DNA of 64,000 nt from Mycolicibacterium lacusdiani (GCF_021916785.1 NZ_JAKCFC010000001.1:744001-808000), one strand, 5' to 3'. Positions 7,253 to 16,966 are shown, numbered from the stretch's first letter. Notes: generated by a model not told the origin, from the sequence alone. Translations and numbers: made by a program.

Positions 7253-7852
7253 GTGAACACCGTTGCACGAACGATAGTGGCCCTCGTGGCCGCATTGGTG
7301 GGACTGACGTGCGCAGCCGGTAACGCCGCCGCGCACACCGCGTTGATCAGCTCAGACCCTGCCGCAGGTGCGACGACCGAGTCTGCGCCTACGGCCATCA
7401 CCTTGACCTTCACCGAAGACATCAACACGGCCTTCGCCACCGTCGTCATCGGCGGCAGCGATGGTCGCAACTGGGCCGATGGCCCCGCGCAGGTGACCGG
7501 TCGCCTAGTGCGTGCCGCCGTGAGCCCCGACCTACCCAGCGCCGGCGGCTACACCATCGGCTACCGCGTGGTGTCGAAAGACGGCCACCCCGTGTCGGGA
7601 TCCTTCACCTTCACCGTCGCCCCAACCCCCGGGGCCGCCGCACCACCGACCAGCGCATCGCCGACCAGCACCGCTGCCTCGCCCACGACCACCGCACCCA
7701 CCGCCAGCGGCCCACTCGGCTCGGACACCAAGACCTCCGTCCTCACCGCCGCGGCGATAGGTCTGACCTTGGGAGGGCTCATCGCGTTCTGGCAATCTCG
7801 GCGACACCGACGCAACAACACCCCGAACGATGAGCCCCCCTCACCCGAATAG
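7253..7852 (+). CDS. copC: CopC-domain copper-binding protein, membrane anchored
   Basis: 199 residues starting at a GTG behind GGAGG. A signal peptide ends at 'GNAAA', so the mature protein starts His-Thr-Ala, the N-terminal Cu(II) His of CopC/PcoC/YobA proteins. The beta-barrel domain (about residues 27-122) has the family's 'SSDPAAGATTESAPTAITLTF' and a second His in 'SKDGHPVSGSF'. A Pro/Thr/Ala-rich linker leads to a single transmembrane helix ('LTAAAIGLTLGGLIAFW') and a basic tail, so the domain is tethered outside the membrane. The 3' end overlaps the start of the AraC-type regulator. A CopD domain is found elsewhere (31412-33337). Confidence 0.85.
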   Translation: MNTVARTIVALVAALVGLTCAAGNAAAHTALISSDPAAGATTESAPTAITLTFTEDINTAFATVVIGGSDGRNWADGPAQVTGRLVRAAVSPDLPSAGGYTIGYRVVSKDGHPVSGSFTFTVAPTPGAAAPPTSASPTSTAASPTTTAPTASGPLGSDTKTSVLTAAAIGLTLGGLIAFWQSRRHRRNNTPNDEPPSPE

Positions 7853-8615
7853 CTCCGCAGACGACCCCGCCGCCCCGCCGCGCTGGGGCGGTGCGGCCCT
7901 CCTGCGGCCGGGAGTGCTCGCGTTCGCCGGGTCTATCGGCTCCACCGACACCCACGCCCACCACGCCGTGCAAGTCATCACCGCTGCAACGCCATTGACG
8001 GTCATCGATGGGCACGGGGTGGCACACACCGGTACGAAGGTCGTGGTGCCCGCCGACGCCACCCACCAGATTGCGGCCGGTGCCCAAAACGGCACCGTGG
8101 TGTTCCTCGAGCCGGAATCCGCGCCGGGGCGGGCTGCCCACCTACGTGCCGTCGACTCTGGGTGGGCCGCGAGCCCGGCACTCGCCTCCACTGAGAGCCG
8201 ATCTCTTGCCGCCACGGTCACCGAGCTGGTCGCACAACTATCACCCACCCCCAAAGACTGCGTTTTCCCGGCGCGGCACTCCTCGATCGACCGTGCGTTG
8301 CAGTTGCTGCCCGACCTCGTAGCAGCCGGAGCCGTCAGTGGCACCGAACTCGCGACACAGGTTGGCCTCTCGATGAGCCGTTTCACCCACCTGTTCACCG
8401 AGCAGGTCGGCATTCCGTTGCGGCGCTACGTCTTGTGGACGCGACTGCGGATCGCGATCACCCTGGTGCAGGGCGGAGATGACCTCACCGGCGCCGCGCA
8501 CGGTGCAGGCTTCGCCGACAGTGCCCACCTCACCCGTACCACCCGCGAGATGTTCGGCCTGCCGCCCTCGGTGCTGAGCCGACACGTGTCCTGGAACCTC
8601 GAGTCCAGCGACTAG
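7830..8615 (+). CDS. AraC-family transcriptional regulator with cupin sensor domain
   Basis: 261 residues. The N-terminal half is a cupin-like sensor ('STDTHAHHAVQVITA', then 'KVVVPADATHQIAAGAQNG'). The C-terminal third has two helix-turn-helix motifs of the AraC/XylS type ('ELATQVGLSMSRFTHLFTEQ' and 'GAAHGAGFADSAHLTRTTRE'). The start codon lies inside copC, so expression is probably coupled. A heavily mutated copy lies at 21733-22390. The His-rich sensor 'THAHHA' may bind a metal or small ligand; the target could be the copC unit or the fatty-acid hydroxylase downstream. Confidence 0.8.
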   Translation: MSPPHPNSSADDPAAPPRWGGAALLRPGVLAFAGSIGSTDTHAHHAVQVITAATPLTVIDGHGVAHTGTKVVVPADATHQIAAGAQNGTVVFLEPESAPGRAAHLRAVDSGWAASPALASTESRSLAATVTELVAQLSPTPKDCVFPARHSSIDRALQLLPDLVAAGAVSGTELATQVGLSMSRFTHLFTEQVGIPLRRYVLWTRLRIAITLVQGGDDLTGAAHGAGFADSAHLTRTTREMFGLPPSVLSRHVSWNLESSD

Positions 8616-8662
8616 CCGAATCATTCAAGCCCCGCCCCGGCGCCGGCCGCGACGATCAGCAC

Positions 8663-9661
8663 ATGAGCACGACATCTTCCTCGACATCCACGACCACGGC
8701 CGCAGTTCAGGCAGTGGCCCGCTACGGCTACGTCCCGTTCATGCTGATCGGTCTCAACGGCGCGGGCATCGCGGTGGCCGCCGCCAGCGCCCCGAAGTAC
8801 TGGCTGCTCGCGATTCTGGCGGTCGCGATCGCCACGGCGTTTCTGGTGGAGCGAATCATCCCGTATGACCCGGAATGGAATCACGACCGCGCCGACGGCA
8901 CCCGCGACCGCATCCACGTCGCGGTCAACGAAACCCTCATCCTGGCCAGCGTCGCCGCAATCCCACTGCTCGCCGCCATCGTCCCCGCGCCTCAATTGTG
9001 GCCCCACAACTGGCCGTTCCTTACGCAGGTTCTCAGCGCCATCCTCGTCGCCGATTTCGGCATCACCGTCGTACACCTGGCCAGTCACAAGATCGGCGTG
9101 CTGTGGCGCTTCCACGCGGTGCACCACAGCATCACCCGCTTCTATGGCCTCAACGGCCTGATGAAACACCCCCTGCACCAAACCGTGGAAATGGCCGCCG
9201 GTGTCGCACCCCTGATACTCGTCGGTCTGCCCGTCGACGTCGCCTCCGCCCTGGCCCTAGCCGTGGCGATCCAGCTGTTGCTGCAGCACTCCAACGCCGA
9301 CTACCGCATCGGCCCGGCCAAGTACGTCTTGGCCCTCAACGAAGGCCACCGCTTCCATCACCTCAAATGGGCCGGCATTGGTGACGTCAACTTCGGGCTG
9401 TTCACCCTTGTGTGGGACCACCTCATGCGCACCTTTTCCTACGACCCCGCCCGACGATTCGACTCCACCCAGCTGGGCATGGCCGCCAAACCCGACTACC
9501 CCAACGGCTATCTGCGTCAGATGATCCACCCGTTCACTCGTAGCGGCGGCTGCACCCTTAAACCCACCACGGCGGCGAACCACACCACGGACCTACCGGC
9601 ACCCGACCCGGCCTCGAAGTATCGCTCTGACCGGTTATCATCGTTCGGTGACGATCAATAA
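8663..9661 (+). CDS. Membrane fatty-acid hydroxylase / sterol desaturase-family protein
   Basis: 332 residues with about six hydrophobic segments and the His clusters that bind the di-iron centre in this superfamily: 'HLASHK', 'HAVHHS', 'HSNAD' and 'NEGHRFHHLKW'. Members hydroxylate or desaturate lipid chains at the membrane. The N terminus is Ser/Thr-rich and the C-terminal 50 residues lack domain features. The 3' end overlaps the GTG of the ArsR gene at 9648. Which lipid it acts on cannot be told; the link to metal genes may reflect membrane adaptation. Confidence 0.8.
   Translation: MSTTSSSTSTTTAAVQAVARYGYVPFMLIGLNGAGIAVAAASAPKYWLLAILAVAIATAFLVERIIPYDPEWNHDRADGTRDRIHVAVNETLILASVAAIPLLAAIVPAPQLWPHNWPFLTQVLSAILVADFGITVVHLASHKIGVLWRFHAVHHSITRFYGLNGLMKHPLHQTVEMAAGVAPLILVGLPVDVASALALAVAIQLLLQHSNADYRIGPAKYVLALNEGHRFHHLKWAGIGDVNFGLFTLVWDHLMRTFSYDPARRFDSTQLGMAAKPDYPNGYLRQMIHPFTRSGGCTLKPTTAANHTTDLPAPDPASKYRSDRLSSFGDDQ
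9635..9661. promoter_or_regulatory. Imperfect dyad over the start of the second ArsR gene
   Basis: TTATCATCGT and ACGATCAATAA flank a 6-base spacer and straddle the GTG at 9648. The arms match imperfectly. If this is the operator, the transcript would be leaderless or the true start lies slightly downstream. Confidence 0.35.
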
Positions 9662-10022
9662 GGCGGATCCCTGCCTCACCGGCACCACAGGAAATTCCCG
9701 TCTGAACGCCGCTGTAGCGCTGTTTCATAGCCTCTCGGACCCGGCCAGGCTGGCGATCGTGCGCCGCCTAGCCGACGGAGAGGCCCGCGTGGCCGACCTA
9801 ACCGGAGCGCTGGGGTTGGCGCAATCCACCGTGTCGGCCCACATGGCGTGCCTGCGGGACTGCGGCCTGGTCACCGGTCGCCCGGAGGGTAGGCAGGTGT
9901 TCTACTCGCTGACGCGTCCCGAACTGCTCGAACTGCTGGCCTCAACAGAAACGCTGCTCGCCGCCACCGGCAACGCCGTCGCACTATGCCCGACCTACGG
10001 AACCTCCAGGAACGCCAAATGA
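9648..10022 (+). CDS. ArsR/SmtB-family metal-responsive repressor
   Basis: 124 residues with a winged-helix core: 'FHSLSDPARLAIVRRLADGE', then 'GLAQSTVSAHMACLRDCGLV'. As in the CmtR-like protein at 4958 the recognition helix has Cys-x3-Cys ('MACLRDC'), and single Cys residues lie near the N terminus ('DPCLTG') and C terminus ('ALCPTYG'), a pattern suited to Cd, Pb or Zn sensing. The GTG start overlaps a dyad; translation is coupled to the transporter gene by an ATGA overlap. Expected to repress itself and the downstream CDF gene until metal binds. Confidence 0.8.
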   Translation: MTINKADPCLTGTTGNSRLNAAVALFHSLSDPARLAIVRRLADGEARVADLTGALGLAQSTVSAHMACLRDCGLVTGRPEGRQVFYSLTRPELLELLASTETLLAATGNAVALCPTYGTSRNAK

Positions 10023-10672
10023 GCATGCGGACACCCGAATTGACCGCCGCCGAAACCGACCGGCTCACCCGCCGCGGCCTGCGCCTGGCCCAGTTCACCG
10101 TCGGCTACAACGTCATCGAAGGCGCCGTCGCCATCACCGCTGGCCTGCTCGCAGGTCTCGTCTCGGTCGTAGGGTTCGGCATCGACTCCGGCATCGAATC
10201 CATCGCCGCCATACTCGTCGGACTGCGCCTGGCCGCTCGGCTGCGCGACGGCCACGCCGACGAACGCAAGGAACGCCTCGCCCTCAAGCTGGTCGCAAGC
10301 ACCTTCTTTCTCCTGGCCGCTTACGTCACCATCGAAGGCATCCGCAGCCTCACCGACGGCGAAGAACCCGAACGCTCGTGGATCGCCATCGGGCTACTCG
10401 TCGCCTCCATCATCGTGATGCCTGTCCTGGCCGCGGCGAAGAAACGTGTCGGCCAACGACTCAACGACAACCTCATCCTCGCCGACGCCGCGGAGACGAA
10501 GATCTGTGTCCTCTTGAGCATCTCGACCCTGCTAGGAGTCGGGCTCTACGAACTGACTGGCGCAGCGTGGCTCGACCCAGTAGCCGGTTTCGTCATCGCC
10601 GCCTTCGCCATCTATGAGGGCAAAGAAGCTTGGGAAGGCGAACTCGTCGAGTCCGACGATGATGACGACTGA
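10019..10672 (+). CDS. Cation diffusion facilitator-like transporter (second copy)
   Basis: 217 residues beginning at the ATG overlapping the regulator stop. It has the same six-helix plan as the protein at 5290-5988, with acidic metal-site candidates in 'GFGIDSGIESIAA' and 'WLDPVAGFVI', and also lacks a long cytoplasmic domain. The C terminus is a run of acidic residues ('ELVESDDDDD') rather than the Cys-rich tail of its paralogue, which suggests a different metal preference. Paired with a Cys-containing ArsR sensor, it is presumably an inner-membrane efflux pump for a divalent metal. Confidence 0.8.
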   Translation: MSMRTPELTAAETDRLTRRGLRLAQFTVGYNVIEGAVAITAGLLAGLVSVVGFGIDSGIESIAAILVGLRLAARLRDGHADERKERLALKLVASTFFLLAAYVTIEGIRSLTDGEEPERSWIAIGLLVASIIVMPVLAAAKKRVGQRLNDNLILADAAETKICVLLSISTLLGVGLYELTGAAWLDPVAGFVIAAFAIYEGKEAWEGELVESDDDDD

Positions 10673-10992
10673 CCTCGGGACAACCTCAGTCCTCGCCGCT
10701 CAATCCTCGAACCCACCAGCTGCGCAATGCGCTGCCGAGAACTCGACGGCCATAGCAAGACCCGCGTACCACCATGAAAGACGGTCGTCCACCGCAACAG
10801 TCAGCCAGCGCCTTTAGCTTCGGGGGCCATCTCGACTGCCGCGGACTCCTCGACCGGTTATGCGGCGTTCCGCGCGTGGCGCCGTCGCCACCGCCTGCGC
10901 GGTCCGTAGCAACGGTGACGGATGCATCTCGGTCGGGTCTAGATGTGGCGTCACTCAACAACTACCGGTGGTCGCGCTGCCATCCTGGTTCG
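10673..10992. other. Intergenic stretch, no gene recognised
   Basis: The plus frame of the next gene is open from 10774, but residues before 10993 are low-complexity and unlike a membrane-protein N terminus, so I treat this as upstream region. No clear promoter or operator was seen. Confidence 0.4.
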
Positions 10993-11808
10993 GTGGCACC
11001 CAGGACAGCGAGGAAGACCGACAGCAGGCTGGCCGCTCGGCTCGCCGCGCTCGCCTCGATCGGCGCGTCAGTAATTCACTTCGCCGTCGTGCCGAACCAC
11101 TGGCAGGAGTGGATGCCAGCAGGTGTCTTCTTCGCATCGCTCGCACTCTTCCAATTGCTCTGGGCGCGGCTCATTCTCTCTCGAACCACGATCCCTGTGC
11201 TTGCTGTTGGCATTGTGTTCAACATTGGAGCCATCGCTCTCTGGGCGTTGTCGAGGACCGCAGGAGCCCCGTTCGGCCCCAACGCGGGAGAAGCCGAATT
11301 GGTCCAAGCCGCGGACCTTTGCGCGCTTCTACTTCAAATTTACGTCGTGATGGGCGCCAGCTGGGTGTGGTACCGCGGCCTGCAGGGAGAGCCGATACCG
11401 ATGTTCATCAGCGCATCAGTGCTCATGGGCGCGGTCGGTATCGTGGCGCTAGCGTCGACAGTGGGCGTTGCCTCAGGCCTGCGGCATGGCCACGACGCGT
11501 CAGCGAGCGCCGATGGTGGTCATCACGGGACAGCCCCGGGGGACGCGCAAAGCGAGCACCACGGGACCGCCCCCGACGATGCACATAGCGAACAACAAGC
11601 CATTGACGCTGAGTCTGAACAGTCCATCCAGCACGACTCCAGCGCTCAGCACGCCCATGACCCTGAGAGCAACCATGAGTCGGCCGTCCCGCCACCGGTG
11701 AACGAGCCCGCCAGCCAGTCGGCGCTGCCGCCGGCGCCGGCAGAAGCCCCGACTCCACCCGCAGTACCTGCACATGACGGCCAGGGCAATCATGATCACA
11801 GCGAGTGA
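10993..11808 (+). CDS. Membrane protein with His-rich C-terminal tail
   Basis: 271 residues from the GTG at 10993, chosen because the hydrophobic part begins soon after; ATG 10774 would add 73 unconvincing residues. Four to five hydrophobic segments ('LASIGASVIHFAVVPNHW', 'GVFFASLALFQLLWARLIL', 'PVLAVGIVFNIGAIALWAL', a fourth around 'DLCALLLQIYVVMGAS', a last around 'ISASVLMGAVGIVALAS') are followed by about 100 residues rich in His, Asp, Glu and Ser ('HHGTAP' repeated, 'HDGQGNHDHSE'). The tail looks like a metal-binding buffer. The family is not recognised beyond resemblance to mycobacterial proteins in copper islands. It lies alone between the ArsR/CDF pair and the convergent copper operon. 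Confidence 0.65.
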   Translation: MAPRTARKTDSRLAARLAALASIGASVIHFAVVPNHWQEWMPAGVFFASLALFQLLWARLILSRTTIPVLAVGIVFNIGAIALWALSRTAGAPFGPNAGEAELVQAADLCALLLQIYVVMGASWVWYRGLQGEPIPMFISASVLMGAVGIVALASTVGVASGLRHGHDASASADGGHHGTAPGDAQSEHHGTAPDDAHSEQQAIDAESEQSIQHDSSAQHAHDPESNHESAVPPPVNEPASQSALPPAPAEAPTPPAVPAHDGQGNHDHSE

Positions 11809-12025
11809 AGAATCGAATCTCTGCGCTTGTTCGGGTCTCCGCACGACCGAACAGTTACCCGTTGATATCCGGTGAGCCATCTCGAAAGATGAACGTCCAG
11901 AGGGCACGTCGTCGGCCAAGCCGACCAGTCAACGTCTAGGGACGCTCATTGCCAACCTCCACCCCAACCGTGCACGCGGCCAACCATTCGCGGCGCACCA
12001 CGAAATGGGTTCGCCGTCCCCGGTG

Positions 12026-14194
12026 CTAACGATCGAGAACCGAGCGCGTGCTGGCCTCAGGGCTCAGGTCGAGACGGCGTAACACTTGCGCATTGAGAGC
12101 CACGACGATCGTCGAGAAGGACATCAGAATCGCTCCGACTGACATCGGCAGCACGAACCCAATCGGGGCGAGCACACCCGCAGCCAATGGCACTGCGATG
12201 AGGTTGTAGCCGGCACCCCACCACAGGTTCTGCTTCATCTTCCGGTAGCTCGCCCGGGACAGCTCGATCACCGACAGCACCGATCGCGGGTCGGAACTGG
12301 CCAGGATTACACCGGCAGAGGCGATCGCTACGTCGGTACCCGCGCCGATCGCGATGCCAACGTCAGCCTGCGCCAACGCGGGGGCATCATTGACACCATC
12401 GCCGACCATGGCGACCTTCTTGCCCTCGTGCTGCAGAGCCGAGACCTTCGACGCCTTGTCCTCCGGGCGCACGCCGGCGAACACCCGATCGATGCCGAGT
12501 TCGCGGCCCACGGCTTGGGCGACCGCCTCGGCGTCACCGGTGATCATGACCACCTCGACGCCGAGTTCGTGCAGGGCAGCGACCGCTTCCCGCGATTCAG
12601 GCCGGATTTCGTCCGCCAGGCGCAGGCCGCCGAGCACAGCACCGTCGCGGACGACGTGCAAGATGATGGCGCCCTCCTCACGCCACGCGGTGGCGGTGTC
12701 GACTTCCCGTCCGCCGATCTCGTCGAGCAGGCGGGGGCCGCCCACCCGGATCTCGTGCCCGGCAACCGTGGCAGTCACACCGACCGCCGGCGAGGACGAA
12801 AAGCCGCTGGCGCGCGGCACAGTGAGTGCGCGCTCCTCGGCGGCTTTCACGATGGCCCGTGCCAAGGGGTGTTCACTGTCGGCCTCGGCGGCGGCGGCCA
12901 GGGCGAGCATGGTGTCGTGGTCGACGTCTCCGATGGCGTCGATCGCGGTGACGGTCGGTTCGCCCTTGGTCAGGGTGCCGGTTTTGTCGAAGAGCAGGGA
13001 ATCGACGGTGCGCATGCCTTCTAGGGCGAGGCGGTCCTTGATCAGCACGCCTCCCCGCGCGGCTCGTTCGGTGGCGATGGACACCACCAGTGGTATCGCC
13101 AATCCCAGTGCATGGGGGCACGCGATGACGAGCACGGTGATCGCGCGGACGACTGAGGCGTCGGGATCTCCGACGATCGACCACGCCGCGGCGGTGATTG
13201 CGGCGGTCCCCAAGGCGAACCAGAACAGCCAGCCGGCCGCCCGGTCGGCGAGGCGCTGGGCTCGCGAGGACGAGTTCTGCGCCTCGGTGACCAGGCGCTG
13301 GATGCCCGCCAGCGCGGTATCGTCGCCCGTGGCGGTGATTTCGACCCGCAGCCCAGAATCGGTGGCGACAGTTCCGGCCGTCACCGCGTCCCCGAGACCA
13401 CGGGCCACCGATCGCGATTCACCCGTCACCATCGACTCGTCGATGTCCGCGCGTCCGTCGACGATTCTGCCGTCGGCGGGGACGCTGCCGCCGGGTCGGA
13501 CGACCACCAGATCCCCGACGTGCAGGTCGGCGGGTGAGACGGTGATGATGCGGTCGCCGTCGACTTTCTCGGCCTCGTCGGGAAGCAAGGCGGCCAGGGA
13601 GTCCAGTGCGGAGGTGGTTTGGGCGAGAGAACGCATCTCGACCCAGTGGCCGAGCAGCATAATCACGATCAGCAGCGCCAGTTCCCACCAGAACTCCAGT
13701 TCGTGGTGGAGCAGGCCCAGGCTCGCGCCCCAGGAGGCGAAGAATGCGACGGTGATGGCCAGCCCGATGAGCAGCATCATTCCCGGCTTGCGAGACCGGA
13801 TTTCGCTGACGGCACCGGTGAGGAAAGGGCGACCACCGACGACGTACATGACCGTGCCGAGCAACGGCGCGATCCAGCGGGCGCCGGGAAAGCCGGGTAC
13901 TTGGTAGCCGAGCAGCATTGCGAACATGGTCGAGAACACGATGACCGGGACGGCTATGATCACGTTGATCCAGAAGAGCCTCCGGAACACAGCGACGTGA
14001 TCGCCGCCGTGGCCGGCATGGCCCCCGTGTCCAGCATGGCCGTCGTGGCCGGCATGGCCCCCGTGTCCAGCATGGCCGTCGTGGCCGGTGCTCGTTTGGT
14101 GTTCGGGGCGTCGTCCGTCTCCGCCGCGGTCTTCGTGGTCCGGGTGCGCGCCGCCGTGAGACGCCGCCACCGCGTGCTCGTCGTGATGTGTCAT
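12026..14194 (-). CDS. copB: CopB-type P1B copper-translocating ATPase
   Basis: 722 residues from the ATG at 14194 (AAGGAG four bases upstream). The first 60 residues are a His/Gly repeat ('HDGHAGHGGHAGHDGHAGHG') that should bind copper. The core has the actuator TGE ('SMVTGESRS'), the membrane metal site CPH ('IACPHALGLAIP'), the phosphorylation site DKTGT and the hinge '[12 protein letters not shown]'. CPH, rather than CPC, plus a His-rich N terminus places it in the P1B-3 group (CopB, linked to Cu(II)/Cu(I) or Ag). It is the last gene of the copper run transcribed leftward from 18180, though a 200-bp gap before it may hold its own promoter. Confidence 0.9.
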   Translation of the reverse strand: MTHHDEHAVAASHGGAHPDHEDRGGDGRRPEHQTSTGHDGHAGHGGHAGHDGHAGHGGHAGHGGDHVAVFRRLFWINVIIAVPVIVFSTMFAMLLGYQVPGFPGARWIAPLLGTVMYVVGGRPFLTGAVSEIRSRKPGMMLLIGLAITVAFFASWGASLGLLHHELEFWWELALLIVIMLLGHWVEMRSLAQTTSALDSLAALLPDEAEKVDGDRIITVSPADLHVGDLVVVRPGGSVPADGRIVDGRADIDESMVTGESRSVARGLGDAVTAGTVATDSGLRVEITATGDDTALAGIQRLVTEAQNSSSRAQRLADRAAGWLFWFALGTAAITAAAWSIVGDPDASVVRAITVLVIACPHALGLAIPLVVSIATERAARGGVLIKDRLALEGMRTVDSLLFDKTGTLTKGEPTVTAIDAIGDVDHDTMLALAAAAEADSEHPLARAIVKAAEERALTVPRASGFSSSPAVGVTATVAGHEIRVGGPRLLDEIGGREVDTATAWREEGAIILHVVRDGAVLGGLRLADEIRPESREAVAALHELGVEVVMITGDAEAVAQAVGRELGIDRVFAGVRPEDKASKVSALQHEGKKVAMVGDGVNDAPALAQADVGIAIGAGTDVAIASAGVILASSDPRSVLSVIELSRASYRKMKQNLWWGAGYNLIAVPLAAGVLAPIGFVLPMSVGAILMSFSTIVVALNAQVLRRLDLSPEASTRSVLDR
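14019..14093 (-). repeat. 36-bp tandem repeat coding the CopB His-rich segment
   Basis: Two almost identical 36-bp units inside the 5' end of copB encode the repeated Gly-His-(Ala/Gly/Asp) block. Repeat-number change by slippage would alter the number of His ligands without changing frame. Confidence 0.6.
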
Positions 14195-14394
14195 TTCGCT
14201 CCTTGGAAGACTCATGTGTCGGTTCGAACGTGTGAGTAGCGATCGGAGGTCCGACGCAACTGCGTCGAGATGCACCGCTGTCACGCGTCATGGCCGCCAG
14301 AGTCGATCAATCTGGACTCTTCAGTGCGTTTGGCGTCGTCGACCGGTCCTGCGGCGGCAGCGTCTGGAACACCATGGCGTCATGACGAGAGCGG
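14195..14394. other. Gap between the YHS gene and copB
   Basis: About 200 bases with no gene. A promoter for copB may lie here; no CsoR-type TACCC-N5-GGGTA site was seen in it. Confidence 0.4.
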
Positions 14395-14670
14395 TCACGC
14401 CGCGCTGGCGTACTTGTCGGGATCGCGGTCGAACCGCGGTCCACATCCTCTGCAGCACAACCAATACCGTTGACCGTGATAGTCGCGGAACAGGCCCGCG
14501 GCTTCGGCGGCCGCCTTGTTCACTGGCGTGCCGGGCATGACCGGGCATGTCGTCTCGTCGGATGCGGGTTCGAGGAGGTTCGTGGCCGCACGATTGATGA
14601 CCGTCGTGCCGAGGTCTTGTGGTGATCCGCTGCAGCAGCAGCTCGACGTCAGGTTGTCGTTGTCGGACAT
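14395..14670 (-). CDS. Small YHS-domain metal-binding protein
   Basis: 91 residues from the ATG at 14670 behind AAGGAG. The N terminus has a Cys cluster ('SSCCCSGSP'). The C-terminal half is a YHS domain: 'CPVMPGTPVNKAAAE' then 'HGQRYWLCCRGCGPRFD'. YHS modules bind Cu, Zn or heme through Cys, and standalone copies are common next to copper ATPases, where they are thought to deliver or scavenge metal. It lies 25 bases downstream of copA on the same strand, so it is part of that operon. Confidence 0.85.
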   Translation of the reverse strand: MSDNDNLTSSCCCSGSPQDLGTTVINRAATNLLEPASDETTCPVMPGTPVNKAAAEAAGLFRDYHGQRYWLCCRGCGPRFDRDPDKYASAA

Positions 14671-14695
14671 GGGGTCTCCTTGATGCAGTAGGGGT

Positions 14696-16966
14696 TTAGT
14701 GGGCAGAGGCTGTGGATTTGAAGCCGCGCAGTCGGAGGCTGTTGCCCACGACGAAGACGCTGGAGAACGCCATTGCCGCGCCGGCGAGCATGGGGTTGAG
14801 CATGCCCAGGGCTGCGACCGGTATGGCGGCGACGTTGTAGGCGAACGCCCAGAACAGGTTCGTCTTGATCGTCGACAACGTTCTGCGGGATAGCCGGATT
14901 GCGTCGACGACGCTTCGCAGGTCGCCGCGCACCAGGGTGATGTCGGAGGCCTCGATCGCCACGTCAGTTCCGGTACCCATGGCCAAGCCGAGGTCGGCTT
15001 GGGCGAGGGCGGGCGCATCGTTGACGCCATCGCCGACCATCGCCACGGTCTTGCCCTCCGATTGGAGCCGGACAATGACGTCGACTTTGTGTTTCGGCAT
15101 CACCTCGGCGATCACGGTGTCGATGCCGACCTCGGCGGCAATCTGCCTCGCAACGGCTTCGTTGTCACCGGTGAGCAGCACGGGGGTCAGGCCCATCTGG
15201 CGCATCTGTGAGATCGCCTGCGCGCTGGTGGGTTTTACGGTGTCTGCGACGAGGAGCACACCGCGAGCCTGACCGTCCCAGCCGGCGGCGACCACCGTCT
15301 TGCCCTGGGCTTCGGCCGCTTCTTTCGCCTGCACCAACTCCGGGCTCAGGTGTTGGGACCAGTCGGCGAGCAGTGATTGGCGTCCCACGACGACGGCGTG
15401 GCCGTCGACGATGCCCTGTACGCCCTTGCCTTCGACATTGGCGAAATCCTCGGGCGTGGGTAGCGTGCCGAGTTCTTGAGTCGCAGCGAGCGCGATGGCC
15501 TGGGCGATCGGGTGTTCCGATGCGTTCTCCAGTGCGCCGGCTAGCCGGAGCAGGTCTGCGCGTTCGGTTCCCGCGGCAGTGATCACCTCGACCAGGGTCA
15601 TCTTGCCGGTGGTGACGGTGCCGGTCTTGTCCAGGACCACCGTGTCGACCTTGCGGGTGGACTCGAGCACCTCCGGTCCCTTGATCAAGACGCCCATTTG
15701 CGCGCCGCGACCGGTGCCGACCAGAAGTGCTGTCGGCGTGGCTAAACCGAGCGCGCACGGGCACGCGATCACGAGGACTGCGACGGCTGCGGTGAAGGCG
15801 GCCGCGACCGGAAAGCCTGCGCCCAGCCACGCGCCCAGTGTGATCACCGCGATCGCGAGGACGATCGGTACGAAGACTCCGGAGATGCGGTCTGCCAAGC
15901 GCTGGACTTCGGCTTTTCCGGTTTGGGCGTTCTCGACCAGTTGCGCCATCTGCGCCAACTGGGTATCTGAGCCGACGCGGGTGGCTCGCACCACCAGTCG
16001 CCCGCCGGCGTTGACGGTTGCACCGACCACGGAGTCACCTGGACCGACCTCTACGGGTACCGATTCGCCGGTCAGCATCGACGCGTCGACCGCCGATGTC
16101 CCCGATGTCACCATCCCGTCGGTGGCGATCTTCTCCCCCGGGCGCACGACGAACTCGTCGTCCACCGCCAGGTCCTCGACGGCGATCTTCGCTTCCGCGC
16201 CGTCGCGCAGCACGGACACCTCTTTGGCGCCCAGCTCTATTAAGGCGCGCAGCGCGGCGCCGGCCTGCCGTTTGGACCGTTTCTCGAAGTACCGTCCCGC
16301 GAGGATGAAGGTCGTTACACCTGCTGCGACTTCGAGGTAGATGTTGGCGGCGCCGTGAGACGGTGCCAGCGTCAGTTCGAAGGGGTGTTTCATTCCCGGG
16401 GTGCCGGCGGTGCCGAGGAACAGCGCGTACAGCGACCACAGGAACGCCGACAGGGTGCCCAGGGAGATGAGCGTGTCCATTGTTGCCGTGCCGTGTCGCA
16501 GGTTGGTCCAGGCGGCGCGGTGGAATGGCCACGCCGCCCAGACGATCACCGGCGCAGCGAGCGCCAGCGACGCCCACTGCCAGTAGGTGAACTGCGCTGC
16601 GGGGATCATCGCCATCGCGATGACCGGCACCGACAACAGCACCGAACCGACCAGCCGGTGGCGTAGCGACACCATCTCGGGGTCGTCGGTTTCGCCTGTT
16701 TCCCGGCTGGGGGCGGGCTTCTCCGGTGTCGGGAGCGCGGCGCTGTAGCCGGCGTTCTTCACCTCGGCGATCAGCAGCGCCGGATCGTATTTGTCAGGCA
16801 CCGTGACGGTGGCCTTTTCTGTCGCGTAGTTGACCGTCGCGGCGACACCATCGATCTTGTTGAGCTTGCGCTCGATGCGGTTGGCGCAGGAGGCGCAGGT
16901 CATCCCGCTGATGCGCAATTCAACGCTCGGGCCGGACACTGGTGTCGATGTCGTCATACGTGGCAC
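14696..16966 (-). CDS. copA: CopA/CtpA-type P1B-1 Cu(I) exporting ATPase
   Basis: 756 residues from GTG 16966, or 753 from ATG 16957. Residues 15-80 are one heavy-metal-associated domain with 'GMTCASC'. Eight transmembrane helices are predicted, with the CPC metal site in '[16 protein letters not shown]', TGE in 'MLTGESVPV', phosphorylation motif DKTGT, His-Pro motif 'SEHPIAQ', and the hinge '[12 protein letters not shown]'. TM7/TM8 ligand motifs appear as '[11 protein letters not shown]' and '[15 protein letters not shown]', the Asn/Tyr and Met/Ser set of Cu(I) pumps. It closely resembles mycobacterial CtpA/CtpV in organisation. Expressed with copZ and the HxH protein behind CsoR-type sites, it should export Cu(I) from the cytoplasm. 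Confidence 0.93.
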   Translation of the reverse strand: MPRMTTSTPVSGPSVELRISGMTCASCANRIERKLNKIDGVAATVNYATEKATVTVPDKYDPALLIAEVKNAGYSAALPTPEKPAPSRETGETDDPEMVSLRHRLVGSVLLSVPVIAMAMIPAAQFTYWQWASLALAAPVIVWAAWPFHRAAWTNLRHGTATMDTLISLGTLSAFLWSLYALFLGTAGTPGMKHPFELTLAPSHGAANIYLEVAAGVTTFILAGRYFEKRSKRQAGAALRALIELGAKEVSVLRDGAEAKIAVEDLAVDDEFVVRPGEKIATDGMVTSGTSAVDASMLTGESVPVEVGPGDSVVGATVNAGGRLVVRATRVGSDTQLAQMAQLVENAQTGKAEVQRLADRISGVFVPIVLAIAVITLGAWLGAGFPVAAAFTAAVAVLVIACPCALGLATPTALLVGTGRGAQMGVLIKGPEVLESTRKVDTVVLDKTGTVTTGKMTLVEVITAAGTERADLLRLAGALENASEHPIAQAIALAATQELGTLPTPEDFANVEGKGVQGIVDGHAVVVGRQSLLADWSQHLSPELVQAKEAAEAQGKTVVAAGWDGQARGVLLVADTVKPTSAQAISQMRQMGLTPVLLTGDNEAVARQIAAEVGIDTVIAEVMPKHKVDVIVRLQSEGKTVAMVGDGVNDAPALAQADLGLAMGTGTDVAIEASDITLVRGDLRSVVDAIRLSRRTLSTIKTNLFWAFAYNVAAIPVAALGMLNPMLAGAAMAFSSVFVVGNSLRLRGFKSTASAH

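Noticed and set aside
12354..13907. A 517-codon plus-strand frame opposite copB
   Set aside because: Ser/Arg/Thr-rich low-complexity sequence mirroring copB codon use; the P-type ATPase on the other strand is certain.
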